A stretch of DNA of 64,000 nucleotides, taken from Roseomonas fluvialis. GTDB taxonomy: Bacteria; Pseudomonadota; Alphaproteobacteria; Acetobacterales; Acetobacteraceae. Both the position numbers and the translations under genes were made by a program. Below are positions 16,451-25,231 of this stretch, in pieces. The stretch spans positions 5,171,001 to 5,235,000 of the forward strand of contig NZ_AP025637.1 in assembly GCF_022846615.1 (NCBI RefSeq), written 5' to 3'. Within the stretch, counting starts at the first letter, position 1. The number at the start of each line of letters is the position of its first letter. The notes under the pieces were generated by a model that did not search any database, was not told the DNA's origin, and saw only the letters and a list, made by a program, of their open reading frames with translations.

Positions 16451-17092
16451 ATGCCCGACACCACACAGCTCGCCCTGTTCCTCGCCGCCGCGCTGCTGCT
16501 GGCCCTCACGCCCGGCCCGGGCATTTTCTACGTCGCGGCCCGTACCCTGGCGGGCGGACGCGCGGAGGGCATCGCCTCCTCCTTCGGGACCGGCATCGGG
16601 GGCATGGTGCACGTGCTGGCCGGCGCGCTCGGCGTCTCGGCCATCGTGCTCGCGAGCGCAGAGCTGTTCGCCGCGCTGAAGCTGGTCGGCGCGGTTTACC
16701 TGGTTTGGATCGGGCTGCGCACGATCCGCGCGGCGCGGCGCGACGCGGCTCCCGGAGCAGCCGCCGCCCCGCCGATCGGCCCCCGTCGCGCCTTCCGCGA
16801 GGGCATGGTCGTGGAAGCCCTGAACCCCAAGACCGCGGCCTTCTTCCTGGCCTTCGTGCCGCAATTCGTGGACCCCGCGGCGGGGTCGGTCGCGCTGCAG
16901 TTCGTCGTGCTCGGCTTCCTGTCGGTCGTGTTGAACACGCTGGTGGATGTCGGCGTGGCCTTCGGCGCCGGCCGGCTGCGCAGCGGGGCGGCGGCGCGCC
17001 CCGCATTGGTGCGGAGGCTGCGCGAGGCCTCGGGTGCGGCGATGATGGCGCTGGGGGTCGGCCTGGCCTTCGCGCGGCGGCCTGGCGGCTGA
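16451..17092 (+). CDS. LysE/RhtB-family amino-acid exporter
   Basis: 213 residues with about six membrane helices. The family signature near the N-terminus is LALTPGPGIFYVAARTLAGG (residues 17-36), followed by GLRTIRAARR and EALNPKTAAFFLAFVPQFVD, both typical of the RhtB/LysE superfamily, which exports amino acids and derivatives by proton exchange. The specific substrate is unknown. It lies between the tandem 140-bp repeats and a transposase-like gene. Confidence 0.9.
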   Translation: MPDTTQLALFLAAALLLALTPGPGIFYVAARTLAGGRAEGIASSFGTGIGGMVHVLAGALGVSAIVLASAELFAALKLVGAVYLVWIGLRTIRAARRDAAPGAAAAPPIGPRRAFREGMVVEALNPKTAAFFLAFVPQFVDPAAGSVALQFVVLGFLSVVLNTLVDVGVAFGAGRLRSGAAARPALVRRLREASGAAMMALGVGLAFARRPGG

Positions 17093-17135
17093 CCCGGCGC
17101 GCCGCGCCGCACATGCGTCCACGTCACACTTGAAA

Positions 17136-17172
17136 AAAGGAATCTTTTCATATATCGTGATTGGGTTCCTTT
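17136..17172. promoter_or_regulatory. AT-rich inverted repeat upstream of the transposase-like gene
   Basis: AAAGGAA (17136-17142) and TTCCTTT (17166-17172) flank TCATATATCGTGATTGG in an island much richer in A and T than the neighbourhood. It may hold the promoter of the 17187 gene or be a remnant of a mobile-element end. An alternative TTG start at 17130 would read through it. Confidence 0.4.
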
Positions 17173-17186
17173 CGTCGAGCCCGCCC

Positions 17187-17753
17187 ATGCCCGCCGCTGT
17201 CGCCCCCCACCCCTTCCGCCCCCTGACCGACGACGAATTCACCCTCCTCGACCGCTACCTGCCGCCCACTGAGGGCCGCCCCGGCCGCCCCCCGCAGGAC
17301 CGTCGCCGCACGCTGGACGCCATCTTCTGGGTCGCCTGTTCCGCCGGCCCCTGGAAGGACCTCCCCGAGCATCTCGGCCGCGCCGACACCGCCTCCCGCG
17401 CCCTGCGCCGCTGGGCGGCCTTCGGCCACATGAACTTGCTGCTCCACCAGGTCGCCACAGCCGACCGGGATGATCCCTGGCGTGCCCTCGCCTGGCGCAT
17501 CGCCCGTGCCTGGCGGCGCATCTCGCGCGTCGTCACGCTGTCGATGCTGCTGCTCGCCAAGCGCTTGCGCGTGGCCGCCGCCATGCCCGCCGCGACCCGC
17601 TGGCTGCCCGACCCGGTTTTGTCCGAAACCATACAATCCAAGGTCGTCGCCGCGCTGAATCTGCGCCACCAGGCCCCCATCGGCCTGTTCGGAACCCTCG
17701 CCCGCGCCATCCGAAGGGCCGGCGGCAACCGCCGCTACTGGCGGCTGCGCTGA
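17187..17753 (+). CDS. transposase N-terminal-domain protein (DUF4096-like), no DDE domain
   Basis: 188 residues from the ATG at 17187. The first roughly 90 residues match the IS4/IS5-type N-terminal domain (DUF4096): [38 protein letters not shown], and [12 protein letters not shown] full transposase would continue with a DDE nuclease domain; here the C-terminal half is a different, Arg/Ala-rich helical segment ending [10 protein letters not shown]. No terminal inverted repeats or target duplication are evident. It may be a decayed or domesticated DNA-binding protein. Family 2 repeats in opposite orientation flank it together with the lysE gene. Confidence 0.7.
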   Translation: MPAAVAPHPFRPLTDDEFTLLDRYLPPTEGRPGRPPQDRRRTLDAIFWVACSAGPWKDLPEHLGRADTASRALRRWAAFGHMNLLLHQVATADRDDPWRALAWRIARAWRRISRVVTLSMLLLAKRLRVAAAMPAATRWLPDPVLSETIQSKVVAALNLRHQAPIGLFGTLARAIRRAGGNRRYWRLR

Positions 17754-17816
17754 TGCCAAGCGCCACCGCACCGACCCCATCCACACGTCGGCACCACCCC
17801 CACCCCCTGCACGCCC

Positions 17817-17946
17817 TGCGGATTGCGGCCCTGCCGCGATCCGGGAGCGCAAGTCGCGACCGCGCCCAGACCGCACGCCGGCCCGGGCGCACCAGTGCAC
17901 GGCGCGCAGCCAAGGCCGCGGATGCGGCCGCCCGGCGCTTGAGGGC
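17817..17946 (-). repeat. family 2 module, inverted single copy
   Basis: On the minus strand it reads GCCCTCAAGCGCCGGGCGGC, then a GCTGCGCGCCGTGCACTGGT-like centre, GGGCGCGGTCGCGAC and a closing GGATCGCGGCAGGGCCGC, the same order as the 15909 array. With that array it forms a large inverted flank around lysE and the transposase-like gene. Confidence 0.8.
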
Positions 17947-18015
17947 GAAGCACAGACTCTCTGCCCGGCGGGCACGATATTGTCCCCCTTCGTCACAAAC
18001 CGCTACAACCCACCC

Positions 18016-18684
18016 GTGCCCGCGCCGCTGATCGCCCCCTCGCTGCTCGCCGCCGACTTCGCCCGCCTGGGCGAGGAAGCCGCCGCGGTCGCGCGCGCCG
18101 GCGCCGACTGGCTGCACCTCGACATCATGGATGGGCATTTCGTGCCCAACATTTCGTTCGGCCCCGTCGTGGTGAAGGCGCTGCGCCGCCACGCCGCCAT
18201 CCCCTTCGACGTCCACCTGATGATCGCCCCCGCCGACCCCTACCTGGCCGCCTTCGCGGACGCAGGCGCGGACATCATCTCGCTGCATCCGGAAGCCGGG
18301 CCGCATCTGCACCGGTCGCTGCAGACCATCCGCGCGCTGGGCAAGAAGTCGGGCGTGGTGCTGAACCCCGCCACGCCGGTCGAATCCGTGGCCCATGTCC
18401 TCGACATCACCGACCTGATCCTGGTGATGTCGGTGAACCCGGGCTTCGGCGGGCAGTCCTTCCTGCAGTCGCAGCTGGCCAAGATCGCGATGCTGCGCCG
18501 CATGATCGATGCCTCGGGCCGCGACATCCGCCTGCAGGTCGATGGCGGCGTCACCGCGCAGACCGCGCCCGACTGCATCGCGGCGGGTGCCGACGTTCTG
18601 GTCGCGGGCACCGCGGTGTTCGGCCAGCCGGACTACGCCGCCGCGATCGCCGGGCTGCGCAGCCCACGGCGGGCCGCCGCATGA
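18016..18684 (+). CDS. rpe: ribulose-phosphate 3-epimerase
   Basis: Interconverts ribulose 5-phosphate and xylulose 5-phosphate. 222 residues from the GTG at 18016 ([15 protein letters not shown]), the start that matches the family N-terminus; an upstream TTG at 17980 is less likely. Conserved blocks are [19 protein letters not shown] with the metal-binding His and Asp, [22 protein letters not shown], and [24 protein letters not shown] barrel, cytoplasmic. The last 4 bp overlap the next gene, an arrangement common in Acetobacteraceae. Confidence 0.96.
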   Translation: MPAPLIAPSLLAADFARLGEEAAAVARAGADWLHLDIMDGHFVPNISFGPVVVKALRRHAAIPFDVHLMIAPADPYLAAFADAGADIISLHPEAGPHLHRSLQTIRALGKKSGVVLNPATPVESVAHVLDITDLILVMSVNPGFGGQSFLQSQLAKIAMLRRMIDASGRDIRLQVDGGVTAQTAPDCIAAGADVLVAGTAVFGQPDYAAAIAGLRSPRRAAA

Positions 18685-20333
18685 TCAACATCCTGCGCGG
18701 CGCGCGGCAAAAGCTGGCGCGGCTGCGCCCGGTCCGGGTGCCGGAAGCGCCGGCCCGCGCCTTCAGGGACCTCTGGCCCGGCGATGCCGCGCGCGGCGCG
18801 CGGCTGCTGCGCGGGGAATTCGAAACCGCCGGCACCGCCCGCCCGCTGCGCATCGGCCTGGGCGGCGCGGAGGGGTGGGACGTGGCCTCGGGCTCGCCCA
18901 CCTGGCGCGCCGCCGCGCATGGCTTCGCCTGGATGCGCGACCTGCGCGCGCTGGGCACCGACGCGGCGCGGCTGCATGCACGCGCGCTGACGGCGGATTG
19001 GCTCACCCGCGGCGCCGAGGAAGCGGTGGCCGACGCGCCCGAGGTTATGGGCGCGCGCCTGTCCGCCTGGCTCGGCCATTGGGATTTCTTCGCCGCGACC
19101 GCCGAGGACCAGTTCCGCCGCGCGGTGATGACGCGCATGGCGCAGGATGCGCGCGACCTGTCCGCCGCCCTGCCGGCCGAGGCCGAGCACCGTGGCGCGC
19201 TCGCCGCCCTGAAGGGCGCGATGGCGGCGGCGATCGCGCTCGAGGAAGACGCCTACCTGCAGCGCGCCGCGCGCTTCCTGCCGGCCGAGATCGACCGCCA
19301 GTTCCACCCCGATGGCGGGCATGTCGAACGCTCGCCCGCGATGCAGCTGCTCGCGCTGCAGGACCTGATCGAGATCAGGAACTTGATGCATGGCGCGGGC
19401 GTCGAACCCCCGCCGCATCTGGCCGCGCTGCTGGATCGCGCCGCACCCGCGCTGCGGCTGTTCCGGCACGGCGATGGTGGGCTCGCGCTCTTCAACGGCA
19501 CGCGGGACGAATCCTCCGCGCTGATCGACCTGGTGCTGACGCAGGGCCAGGCACGCGGCCGCGCACCCTTCGACCTGCCCGAGACCGGCTTCCAGCGCCT
19601 GCAGGCCGGCCGCACGCTGATCATCGCCGATACCGGCGCGCCGCCAGCCGGGCGTGCCGCCGCCGCGGCCTCCGAGGGCGGGCTACCGGCGGGGGCGGAC
19701 CGCTTCGCCCATGCCGGCACGCTGGCCTTCGAGATGTCGGTCGGGCGCGACCGGCTGATCGTGAATTGCGGCGCCGCCCCGGCGGCCGAGGAAGCCTGGC
19801 GCGACGCGTTGCGCGCCACAGCGGCGCATTCCACGCTGATCCTGTCCGACACCAACTCGGCGGAACTGCGCCCCGAGGGCCTGGGCCGCCGGCCCGAACA
19901 GGTCGAGACGGCACGCCATGAATCGGCCGGCGCGCAGTGGCTGGAAGCGAGCCATGACGGGTGGCGCCGCGCCTTCGGCGCGCTGCATCGCCGGCGGCTG
20001 TATTTGGCGGAATCCGGCGACGATTTGCGCGGCGAGGACATGGTCGAGGTCGGCGGCGACGGCACGGTGCGGCCGTTCACGCTGCGCTTCCACCTGCATC
20101 CGGGTGTCGTCGCGTCCCTACTGCAGGACGAAAGCGCGGCGCTGCTGCGCCTGCCCTCCGGCATCGGCTGGAAGCTGCGCGCCAAGGGCGCGCGCGTGTC
20201 GCTCGAGGAGAGCGTGTATATCGGCGGCGAGCCGCGCCGGTCCCAGCAGGTGGTGCTGACGGCCGAAGACGGCGAGGCCTCGGTCCAGTGGGCGATCACC
20301 CGCGTGTCGATGGCGGGGCCGGGTGAGGGCTGA
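18681..20333 (+). CDS. heparinase II/III-family protein
   Basis: 550 residues. The N-terminal half is an alpha-helical barrel ([55 protein letters not shown]) and the C-terminal half a beta-rich heparinase II/III domain ([40 protein letters not shown]). No signal peptide is seen, and the usual polysaccharide lyase activity is unproven for this bacterial group; an uronate-containing or envelope glycan is possible. The gene is translationally coupled to rpe. In related genomes it usually precedes purH, which is absent here. Confidence 0.87.
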   Translation: MINILRGARQKLARLRPVRVPEAPARAFRDLWPGDAARGARLLRGEFETAGTARPLRIGLGGAEGWDVASGSPTWRAAAHGFAWMRDLRALGTDAARLHARALTADWLTRGAEEAVADAPEVMGARLSAWLGHWDFFAATAEDQFRRAVMTRMAQDARDLSAALPAEAEHRGALAALKGAMAAAIALEEDAYLQRAARFLPAEIDRQFHPDGGHVERSPAMQLLALQDLIEIRNLMHGAGVEPPPHLAALLDRAAPALRLFRHGDGGLALFNGTRDESSALIDLVLTQGQARGRAPFDLPETGFQRLQAGRTLIIADTGAPPAGRAAAAASEGGLPAGADRFAHAGTLAFEMSVGRDRLIVNCGAAPAAEEAWRDALRATAAHSTLILSDTNSAELRPEGLGRRPEQVETARHESAGAQWLEASHDGWRRAFGALHRRRLYLAESGDDLRGEDMVEVGGDGTVRPFTLRFHLHPGVVASLLQDESAALLRLPSGIGWKLRAKGARVSLEESVYIGGEPRRSQQVVLTAEDGEASVQWAITRVSMAGPGEG

Positions 20334-20452
20334 GGCCCGCACCCCGCATCAGCCCCACGAGCAGCGCGCCCGGCTTCGTCCGCACCCGACATTCGGGACC
20401 CGCGACGGGGTGCTCCACCGCATGGTGTCTCCGGCGCAGTCCGCAGGCCGCG

Positions 20453-21178
20453 TCAGGCGCCGTAGAGCCCCGCCACCTCCGGTGCGAAACCGGTCAGCGT
20501 GCGGGCGCGATGCGCGCGCGGGTGGCGCGGCATCAGCCCCGCCATCGCTTCCGCAAGCCGCACCGCGGCCTGTGTGCCATCCACCAGCGGCACCGCCACG
20601 CGCGGCTGCAGCAGCGGCGCGACGCCCGCGAGCGGACCGCCGGCCAGGATGATGCACTCCGCCCCGTCCTGCTCCGCGCTTTCGGCGCACAGCGCCGCCA
20701 GCAGGTCGAGCCGGTCCTCCGCCACGGTGCCGGGGTCGCCGCTGAAGGCCGGGCCCATGCGGAAGCCGGCGCAGCGTGAGGCCAGGCCGTGATGCGCCAG
20801 GCATTCCTCGAACATCGGGCGCAGGGCCGCGGTGAAGGACACCACGCCGAAGCGTCGACCGAGCATGGACGCCGCATGGAAGGCGGCCTCGCTGATGCCG
20901 AGCACCGGCACGTCGAGCAACTCCTTCGCGGCATCGAGGCCCGGGTCGCCGAAGCAGGCGATCACCGCGGCGTCGTAGCGGCCGCGATGCTGCGCCAGCG
21001 CCGCCAGCGTGGCCGGCCCCGCCGCGAGCCAATCCGCGCGCGTGACGATCAGCGGCAGGCCGAAGGGGGCACTGACCGCGGTGATTTCGGTACCGGACGA
21101 GGCCACCGCGCGCGCCGCGGCGCCGATGCGATCGGTGACCGACGGCGTGGTGTTGGAATTGACGACCAGGATCCGCAT
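20453..21178 (-). CDS. aspartate/glutamate/hydantoin racemase-family protein
   Basis: 241 residues from the ATG at 21178 (MRILVVNSNTTPSVTDRIG). The two catalytic cysteines of the family are visible as VIACFGDPGL (near residue 80) and, near residue 175, the ECIILAGGP block. The fold is two alpha/beta domains with the active site between them. Close relatives are hydantoin racemases and allantoin racemase-like proteins. A functional link to the carbamoylase at 3410 is chemically reasonable, but they are 17 kb apart. Divergent from the SDR gene at 21371. Confidence 0.85.
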   Translation of the reverse strand: MRILVVNSNTTPSVTDRIGAAARAVASSGTEITAVSAPFGLPLIVTRADWLAAGPATLAALAQHRGRYDAAVIACFGDPGLDAAKELLDVPVLGISEAAFHAASMLGRRFGVVSFTAALRPMFEECLAHHGLASRCAGFRMGPAFSGDPGTVAEDRLDLLAALCAESAEQDGAECIILAGGPLAGVAPLLQPRVAVPLVDGTQAAVRLAEAMAGLMPRHPRAHRARTLTGFAPEVAGLYGA

Positions 21179-21300
21179 CGGGGCTCCGTTAACCATGTTG
21201 CACCGCACACCTACCCCGTTGACCCGACCCTTAACACACTGTCACATCGCGGCGCTCAGTTCGGGGCAACGTCCAGGAAACGGCGCCGGTCAACGGCGAC

Positions 21301-21332
21301 AGGCCCGCTCCGCCGGAAGGTGGAGCGGGCCT
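21301..21332 (+). terminator. strong hairpin in the leader upstream of the SDR gene
   Basis: AGGCCCGCTCC (21301-21311) pairs perfectly with GGAGCGGGCCT (21322-21332), loop GCCGGAAGGT, followed by CGTGTTT. It lies in the 192-bp divergent gap 38 bp ahead of the SDR start, where it may act as an attenuator or end a small RNA starting upstream. No gene ends just before it on the plus strand. Confidence 0.5.
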
Positions 21333-21370
21333 CGTGTTTCCGGGGCCCCACACGCCGGAGGATCCGCCCC

Positions 21371-22135
21371 ATGAAGCCAGCCGCCCTCGTCACCGGCGCG
21401 CGGCGCGGCATCGGCCGCGCGACCTGCGTGGCCCTCGCACGGAAGGGCTTCGACATCGTGGGCGCCGACATCAGCGAGGACGGCGTGGACGAGACCCGCG
21501 CGCTCGTGCGCGATGCCGGCGCCGGCTTCTCCTTCCTGTCCGCCGATGTCGGCGACGTCGATGCGCATGGCGCGCTGGTCGATGCCGCATGGGCGGCGTT
21601 CGGGGGCATCGAATGTCTGGCGAACATCGCGGGCGTGCAGGTGCGCAAGCGGCAGGACATGCTGGAGACCACGCCGGAGTCCTGGGACCGGCTGCTGGAC
21701 ATCAACGCGCGCGGCGTCTTCTTTCTGTCCCAGGCGGTCGCGAAGCGCATGATCGCGGATGGCGCGCCGGTGCGCGGGCATCGTTCGCTGTGCTTCGTCT
21801 CCTCGGTCAACAGCGTGATGGCGTCGTTGAATCGCGCGGAATACTGCGTGTCGAAGGCGGGTGTCACGATGATCGCGAAGCTGTTCGCGCTGCGCCTGGC
21901 GCGGCACGGCATCAACACCTACGACATCCAGCCGGGCATGATCCGCACGGACATGACGCGCGAGGTCTGGGACAGCTACGCCGCGCAGATCGAAGGCGGC
22001 CTCACGCCCATTCCACGCTGGGGCGAACCGGAGGACATCGGCGGCGCCATCGCGACGCTGGCGGCAGGTGCCATGCCGTTCTCGACCGGGCATTCCTTCC
22101 CGGTCGATGGCGGTCTGCTGATGCCGCGGTTCTGA
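21371..22135 (+). CDS. short-chain dehydrogenase/reductase (3-ketoacyl-ACP reductase-like)
   Basis: 254 residues. Rossmann motif ALVTGARRGIGRAT (residues 5-18), NIAGVQ, catalytic Ser in SLCFVSSVNSVMAS and the Tyr-x-x-x-Lys in AEYCVSKAGVTM. The end PVDGGLLMPRF is a normal SDR C-terminus. It reduces or oxidises a carbonyl/alcohol with NAD(P); the assignment to 3-ketoacyl-ACP reductase is by overall similarity to that annotation group and not proven. Preceded by a strong hairpin. Confidence 0.88.
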   Translation: MKPAALVTGARRGIGRATCVALARKGFDIVGADISEDGVDETRALVRDAGAGFSFLSADVGDVDAHGALVDAAWAAFGGIECLANIAGVQVRKRQDMLETTPESWDRLLDINARGVFFLSQAVAKRMIADGAPVRGHRSLCFVSSVNSVMASLNRAEYCVSKAGVTMIAKLFALRLARHGINTYDIQPGMIRTDMTREVWDSYAAQIEGGLTPIPRWGEPEDIGGAIATLAAGAMPFSTGHSFPVDGGLLMPRF

Positions 22136-22139
22136 TTCG

Positions 22140-22538
22140 TCAGGCCGCGCGCGCCGCACGCCGCAGTGCCGTGAGGTACATCTGCGCGAACACCGCGACC
22201 GCGACCGCCTGCGCCGCCAGGAAGGCGATGCCCCAACCGTTCGGCGACACCAGGCCAAGCAGCGGCAGCACCGCGCAGTCCACCGCCCAGACGGCGTTGC
22301 CCACCGCGAGCACCCAGACCAGCCAGCGCGGCAGGCTCTCCCGCGTCAGGCCCCAGGCCAGCAACGCGGTGTAGGGCAGGAACAGCACGCCGCAGGCGAG
22401 CAGCAGCGGCGCCGGCAGCGACGTGATCGCGGCGATGGCGCCCGAGGCGGCGACAAGCGCGAGCGCGGTCGCGCCGCTCATCACGGCATCGAGGCCGAGC
22501 GCGATGCGCAGCAGGCCGCCGGTGGGGATCGTCGTCAT
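22140..22538 (-). CDS. small four-helix membrane protein of unknown function
   Basis: 132 residues from the ATG at 22538 (MTTIPTGGLLRIALGLD), with AGAGACAGCC upstream. Four predicted membrane helices fill the chain: about residues 8-33, 40-62, 70-92 and 98-120. Tail LTALRRAARAA is basic and cytoplasmic. It is divergent from the XRE regulator at 22661, a typical layout for a regulated gene. No named family is recognised with confidence. Confidence 0.7.
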   Translation of the reverse strand: MTTIPTGGLLRIALGLDAVMSGATALALVAASGAIAAITSLPAPLLLACGVLFLPYTALLAWGLTRESLPRWLVWVLAVGNAVWAVDCAVLPLLGLVSPNGWGIAFLAAQAVAVAVFAQMYLTALRRAARAA

Positions 22539-22660
22539 GGCTGTCTCTCCGGGCATGACCGCGGGGTTGCGGCTTGCCGGGACATGGCCTGCGGCGCGCG
22601 ATGATGCGATTACCTCGCGGGTCATCGTCGTGACGCCGTGCGCCATGGCAGGATGCGCCC

Positions 22661-23446
22661 ATGACCGCCTTCGGACCCCTGCTGCGCGAATGGCGCACCC
22701 GCCGCCGGCGCAGCCAGCTCGACCTCGCGCTCGAGGCCGAGGTCTCGCAGCGACACCTGTCCTTCGTGGAATCCGGCCGCGCGCGACCGAGCCGCGAAAT
22801 GGTGCTGCGCCTCGCCGAACGGCTTGCGGTTCCGCTGCGCGCGCGCAACGCGCTGCTGGTCGCGGCCGGCCATGCGCCGGAATACGCCGAGCGCGCCATC
22901 GACGACCCGGCGCTGCGCCCAGCGATGGACGCGGTGCGCCTGATCCTCGATGGCCACGAACCCTATCCGGCGCTGGCGGTGGACCGGCACTGGACGCTGG
23001 TGGCCGCGAACCGCGTCGCGCTGCGGCTGATGGATGGCGTGGCGCCGGTGCTGGCGAGCCCGCCGGTGAACCTGCTGCGGCTCAGCCTGCATCCGGACGG
23101 GCTCGCGCCGCGCATCGTCAACCTGCGCGCCTGGAAGACGCACATCCTCGACCGCCTGCGGCGGGACGCGGATGCCTCCGGCGATCCCGTGCTGCTGGCG
23201 CTGATGGAGGAGATGGCGCGCTACCCGGCCGGGCAGGACCCGCCACCCGGCCTGGCCGAGCGCGAACGCGCGCTGATCGCGACACCGCTGCGCCTGCGCG
23301 TGCCGGGCGGCGAGCTTGCGCTGATCGGCACCATGACGGTGTTCGGTACGGCGACCGACGTGATGCTCTCGGAACTCTCGCTCGAGACGTTCTTTCCCGC
23401 CGATGGCGAGACGGCGGCGGCGCTGCGCGCGATGGCGGCGGCGTGA
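22661..23446 (+). CDS. XRE-type HTH regulator with MmyB-like ligand-binding domain
   Basis: 261 residues. Residues about 8-62 are an XRE helix-turn-helix (LLREWRTRRRRSQLDLALEA, then VSQRHLSFVESGRARPSREM). Residues about 90-255 match the MmyB-like ligand-binding domain: LAVDRHWTLVAANRVALRLM, LRLSLHPDGLAPRIVNL and TMTVFGTATDVMLSELSLET, a PAS-like fold thought to bind fatty-acid-like ligands. The probable target is the divergent membrane-protein gene, whose start is 123 bp away. Confidence 0.9.
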   Translation: MTAFGPLLREWRTRRRRSQLDLALEAEVSQRHLSFVESGRARPSREMVLRLAERLAVPLRARNALLVAAGHAPEYAERAIDDPALRPAMDAVRLILDGHEPYPALAVDRHWTLVAANRVALRLMDGVAPVLASPPVNLLRLSLHPDGLAPRIVNLRAWKTHILDRLRRDADASGDPVLLALMEEMARYPAGQDPPPGLAERERALIATPLRLRVPGGELALIGTMTVFGTATDVMLSELSLETFFPADGETAAALRAMAAA

Positions 23447-23447
23447 G

Positions 23448-24227
23448 TCAGAAGCGCCCCTCGTCCGGGATGTTCAGCCGCGTGCCGCAGGCCTTGCAGT
23501 GGACCGCATCCGGTTCGTGGCGCTGCAGCCCGCAGGTGGGGCAGGCGAAGCGCACCTTGGACGGCCGGAACAGCGCCTGCGCCAGGCGCAGGAACAGCGT
23601 GACGCCGGCGATCATGATGACGACCGAGATCATCCGCCCCGTGGTGCCGGGCAGCGTGATGTCCCCGAAGCCGGTCGTGGTCAGCGCGGTGACGGTGAAA
23701 TACAGCGCATCGGCGTAGTTGCCGATATGCGGGTTGCTGCCGTGCTGGGTCTCGTAGACCACCGCTGTCATGATGAAGATGAACACCGAAAGGTGCGTCG
23801 CACACAGGATGGCTTCCTCGTGCTGGCGGAAGAAGGCGAAGTCCTGCCTCAGCGTGCCCAGCATGCGATAGGAATGGATCAGCCGCAGCGTGCGCACCAC
23901 GCGCAGGAAGCCCGCCCCTTCACCAGCCAGCGGCGCGAGGAAGGACGCGATGGCGATGACGTCGGCGATCGATGCCGGGCGCAGCGCCTCCCGCCAGGGC
24001 ATCCGGCTGCCGGCCAGGCGCGCGGCGAATTCCGCGACCAGGACCAGGCCGATCAGCACGTCGATCGCCTCGACCACCGGTGAACGCGGCAGGAACGACG
24101 TGACGACGACGAAGCCCATGGTCGCGATATCGAAGGCGAGCACGCCATAGCGGAAGCGGCAGGCGTCCTGCGCCGTGCCGTAATACAGGTGGTGCAGCCG
24201 TGCCCGCAGCGTGCCCGCCTGCTCCAC
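23448..24227 (-). CDS. voltage-gated-type potassium channel with C-terminal zinc ribbon
   Basis: 259 residues, six membrane helices. S4-like segment FLRVVRTLRLIHSYR (about 107-121) carries regularly spaced arginines; the pore helix and selectivity filter are TALTTTGFGD with T-T-G-F-G-D at 184-189. After S6, residues 229-247 form a treble-clef/zinc-ribbon pattern: CPTC (229-232) and CKAC (244-247). The filter GFG instead of GYG is still K+-selective in known channels. The zinc ribbon is unusual for a Kv-type channel and could be a regulatory or binding module. Confidence 0.9.
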   Translation of the reverse strand: MEQAGTLRARLHHLYYGTAQDACRFRYGVLAFDIATMGFVVVTSFLPRSPVVEAIDVLIGLVLVAEFAARLAGSRMPWREALRPASIADVIAIASFLAPLAGEGAGFLRVVRTLRLIHSYRMLGTLRQDFAFFRQHEEAILCATHLSVFIFIMTAVVYETQHGSNPHIGNYADALYFTVTALTTTGFGDITLPGTTGRMISVVIMIAGVTLFLRLAQALFRPSKVRFACPTCGLQRHEPDAVHCKACGTRLNIPDEGRF

Positions 24228-24230
24228 CGG

Positions 24231-25130
24231 TCAGTCCTTCAGGCCCGACAGCTCCGCCACCAGCGCACCGAGGCTCGCGCAGTCGTCGCCACCGCGCCCC
24301 GAATTCACCACCGCCTCCATCATCTGCGCGGCGAGCGCGGTGGCCGGGGCGAACACGCCATTGTCCCGCACCGCACCGAGTGCCAGGCGCATGTCCTTGC
24401 GCATCAACTCAGCGCGGAAGCCCGGCTTGAAGTTGCGGTCGAGCATGCGCTTTGCGTGGTTCTCGAGCACGAAGGACCGGGCCGAACCGCCCAGCAGCGC
24501 CTGGCGCATCAGCATGGGGTCGAGCCCGGCCTTGCGGCCCATGGCGAGCGCTTCGGCCGCGGCCTGCATCGCACTCACGATGATCAGCTGGTTGGCCGAT
24601 TTGCAGACCTGCCCGGAGCCGGCGGGACCCAGCAGCGTGATGGTCTTGCCCACCGCGTCGAACACCGCCCGCGCAGCCGAAAAACCGGCATCGGCACCGC
24701 CCACCATGCAGGTGAGGGTGCCATCGATTGCCCCCTGCGGCCCGCCCGAGACCGGGCTGTCCAGCAGTACGATCCCGCGATCCGCCATGCGCGCGGCGAA
24801 GGCGGCCGAGGCGGCGGCCGCGATGGTCGAGAAGTCGATTACCACGGTGCCAGGTGCCGCGCCCTCGATCACGCCGTTCTCGCCGAACAGCACCGCCTCG
24901 ACATCGGGCGTATCGGGCACGCACAGGCAGACACAGTCTGCGCCATCGGCGGCATCGGCGGCGTTCGCGGCCCATTGCGCGCCGGCGGCGACCAGCGGTT
25001 CGGCCTTGGCGCGGCTGCGTGTCGCGACCGTCAGCGCGAAGCCGGCCCGCAGGATATTGGCGGCCATGGCCGCACCCATCACCCCCATGCCGATGAAGGC
25101 GATACGCGCAGGTGGCGTGATGGGGGTCAT
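24231..25130 (-). CDS. 3-hydroxyisobutyrate-dehydrogenase-family NAD(P)-dependent oxidoreductase
   Basis: 299 residues. Rossmann motif FIGMGVMGAAMAANIL (12-27), then DSPVSGGPQGAIDGTLTCMV, the substrate-binding signature of beta-hydroxyacid dehydrogenases, and the catalytic Lys in GQVCKSANQLIIV. Family members oxidise 3-hydroxyisobutyrate, tartronate semialdehyde or related beta-hydroxyacids. The exact substrate is undetermined. The stop is 3 bp from the start of the channel gene, so the two are probably co-transcribed. Confidence 0.9.
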   Translation of the reverse strand: MTPITPPARIAFIGMGVMGAAMAANILRAGFALTVATRSRAKAEPLVAAGAQWAANAADAADGADCVCLCVPDTPDVEAVLFGENGVIEGAAPGTVVIDFSTIAAAASAAFAARMADRGIVLLDSPVSGGPQGAIDGTLTCMVGGADAGFSAARAVFDAVGKTITLLGPAGSGQVCKSANQLIIVSAMQAAAEALAMGRKAGLDPMLMRQALLGGSARSFVLENHAKRMLDRNFKPGFRAELMRKDMRLALGAVRDNGVFAPATALAAQMMEAVVNSGRGGDDCASLGALVAELSGLKD

Positions 25131-25231
25131 GGCGGTGCCTCACAAGTTCCCGGGACGGGCGAAACCATGACGCGGCTGACGCGTTGCGCCAAGGCGGGGC
25201 AGGTTTTCAGCCGCCCTCTGCACAAGGAGCC

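Noticed and set aside
17130..17753. A complete insertion sequence
   Set aside because: The DDE domain, terminal inverted repeats and target duplication are missing; only an N-terminal transposase-like domain is present.
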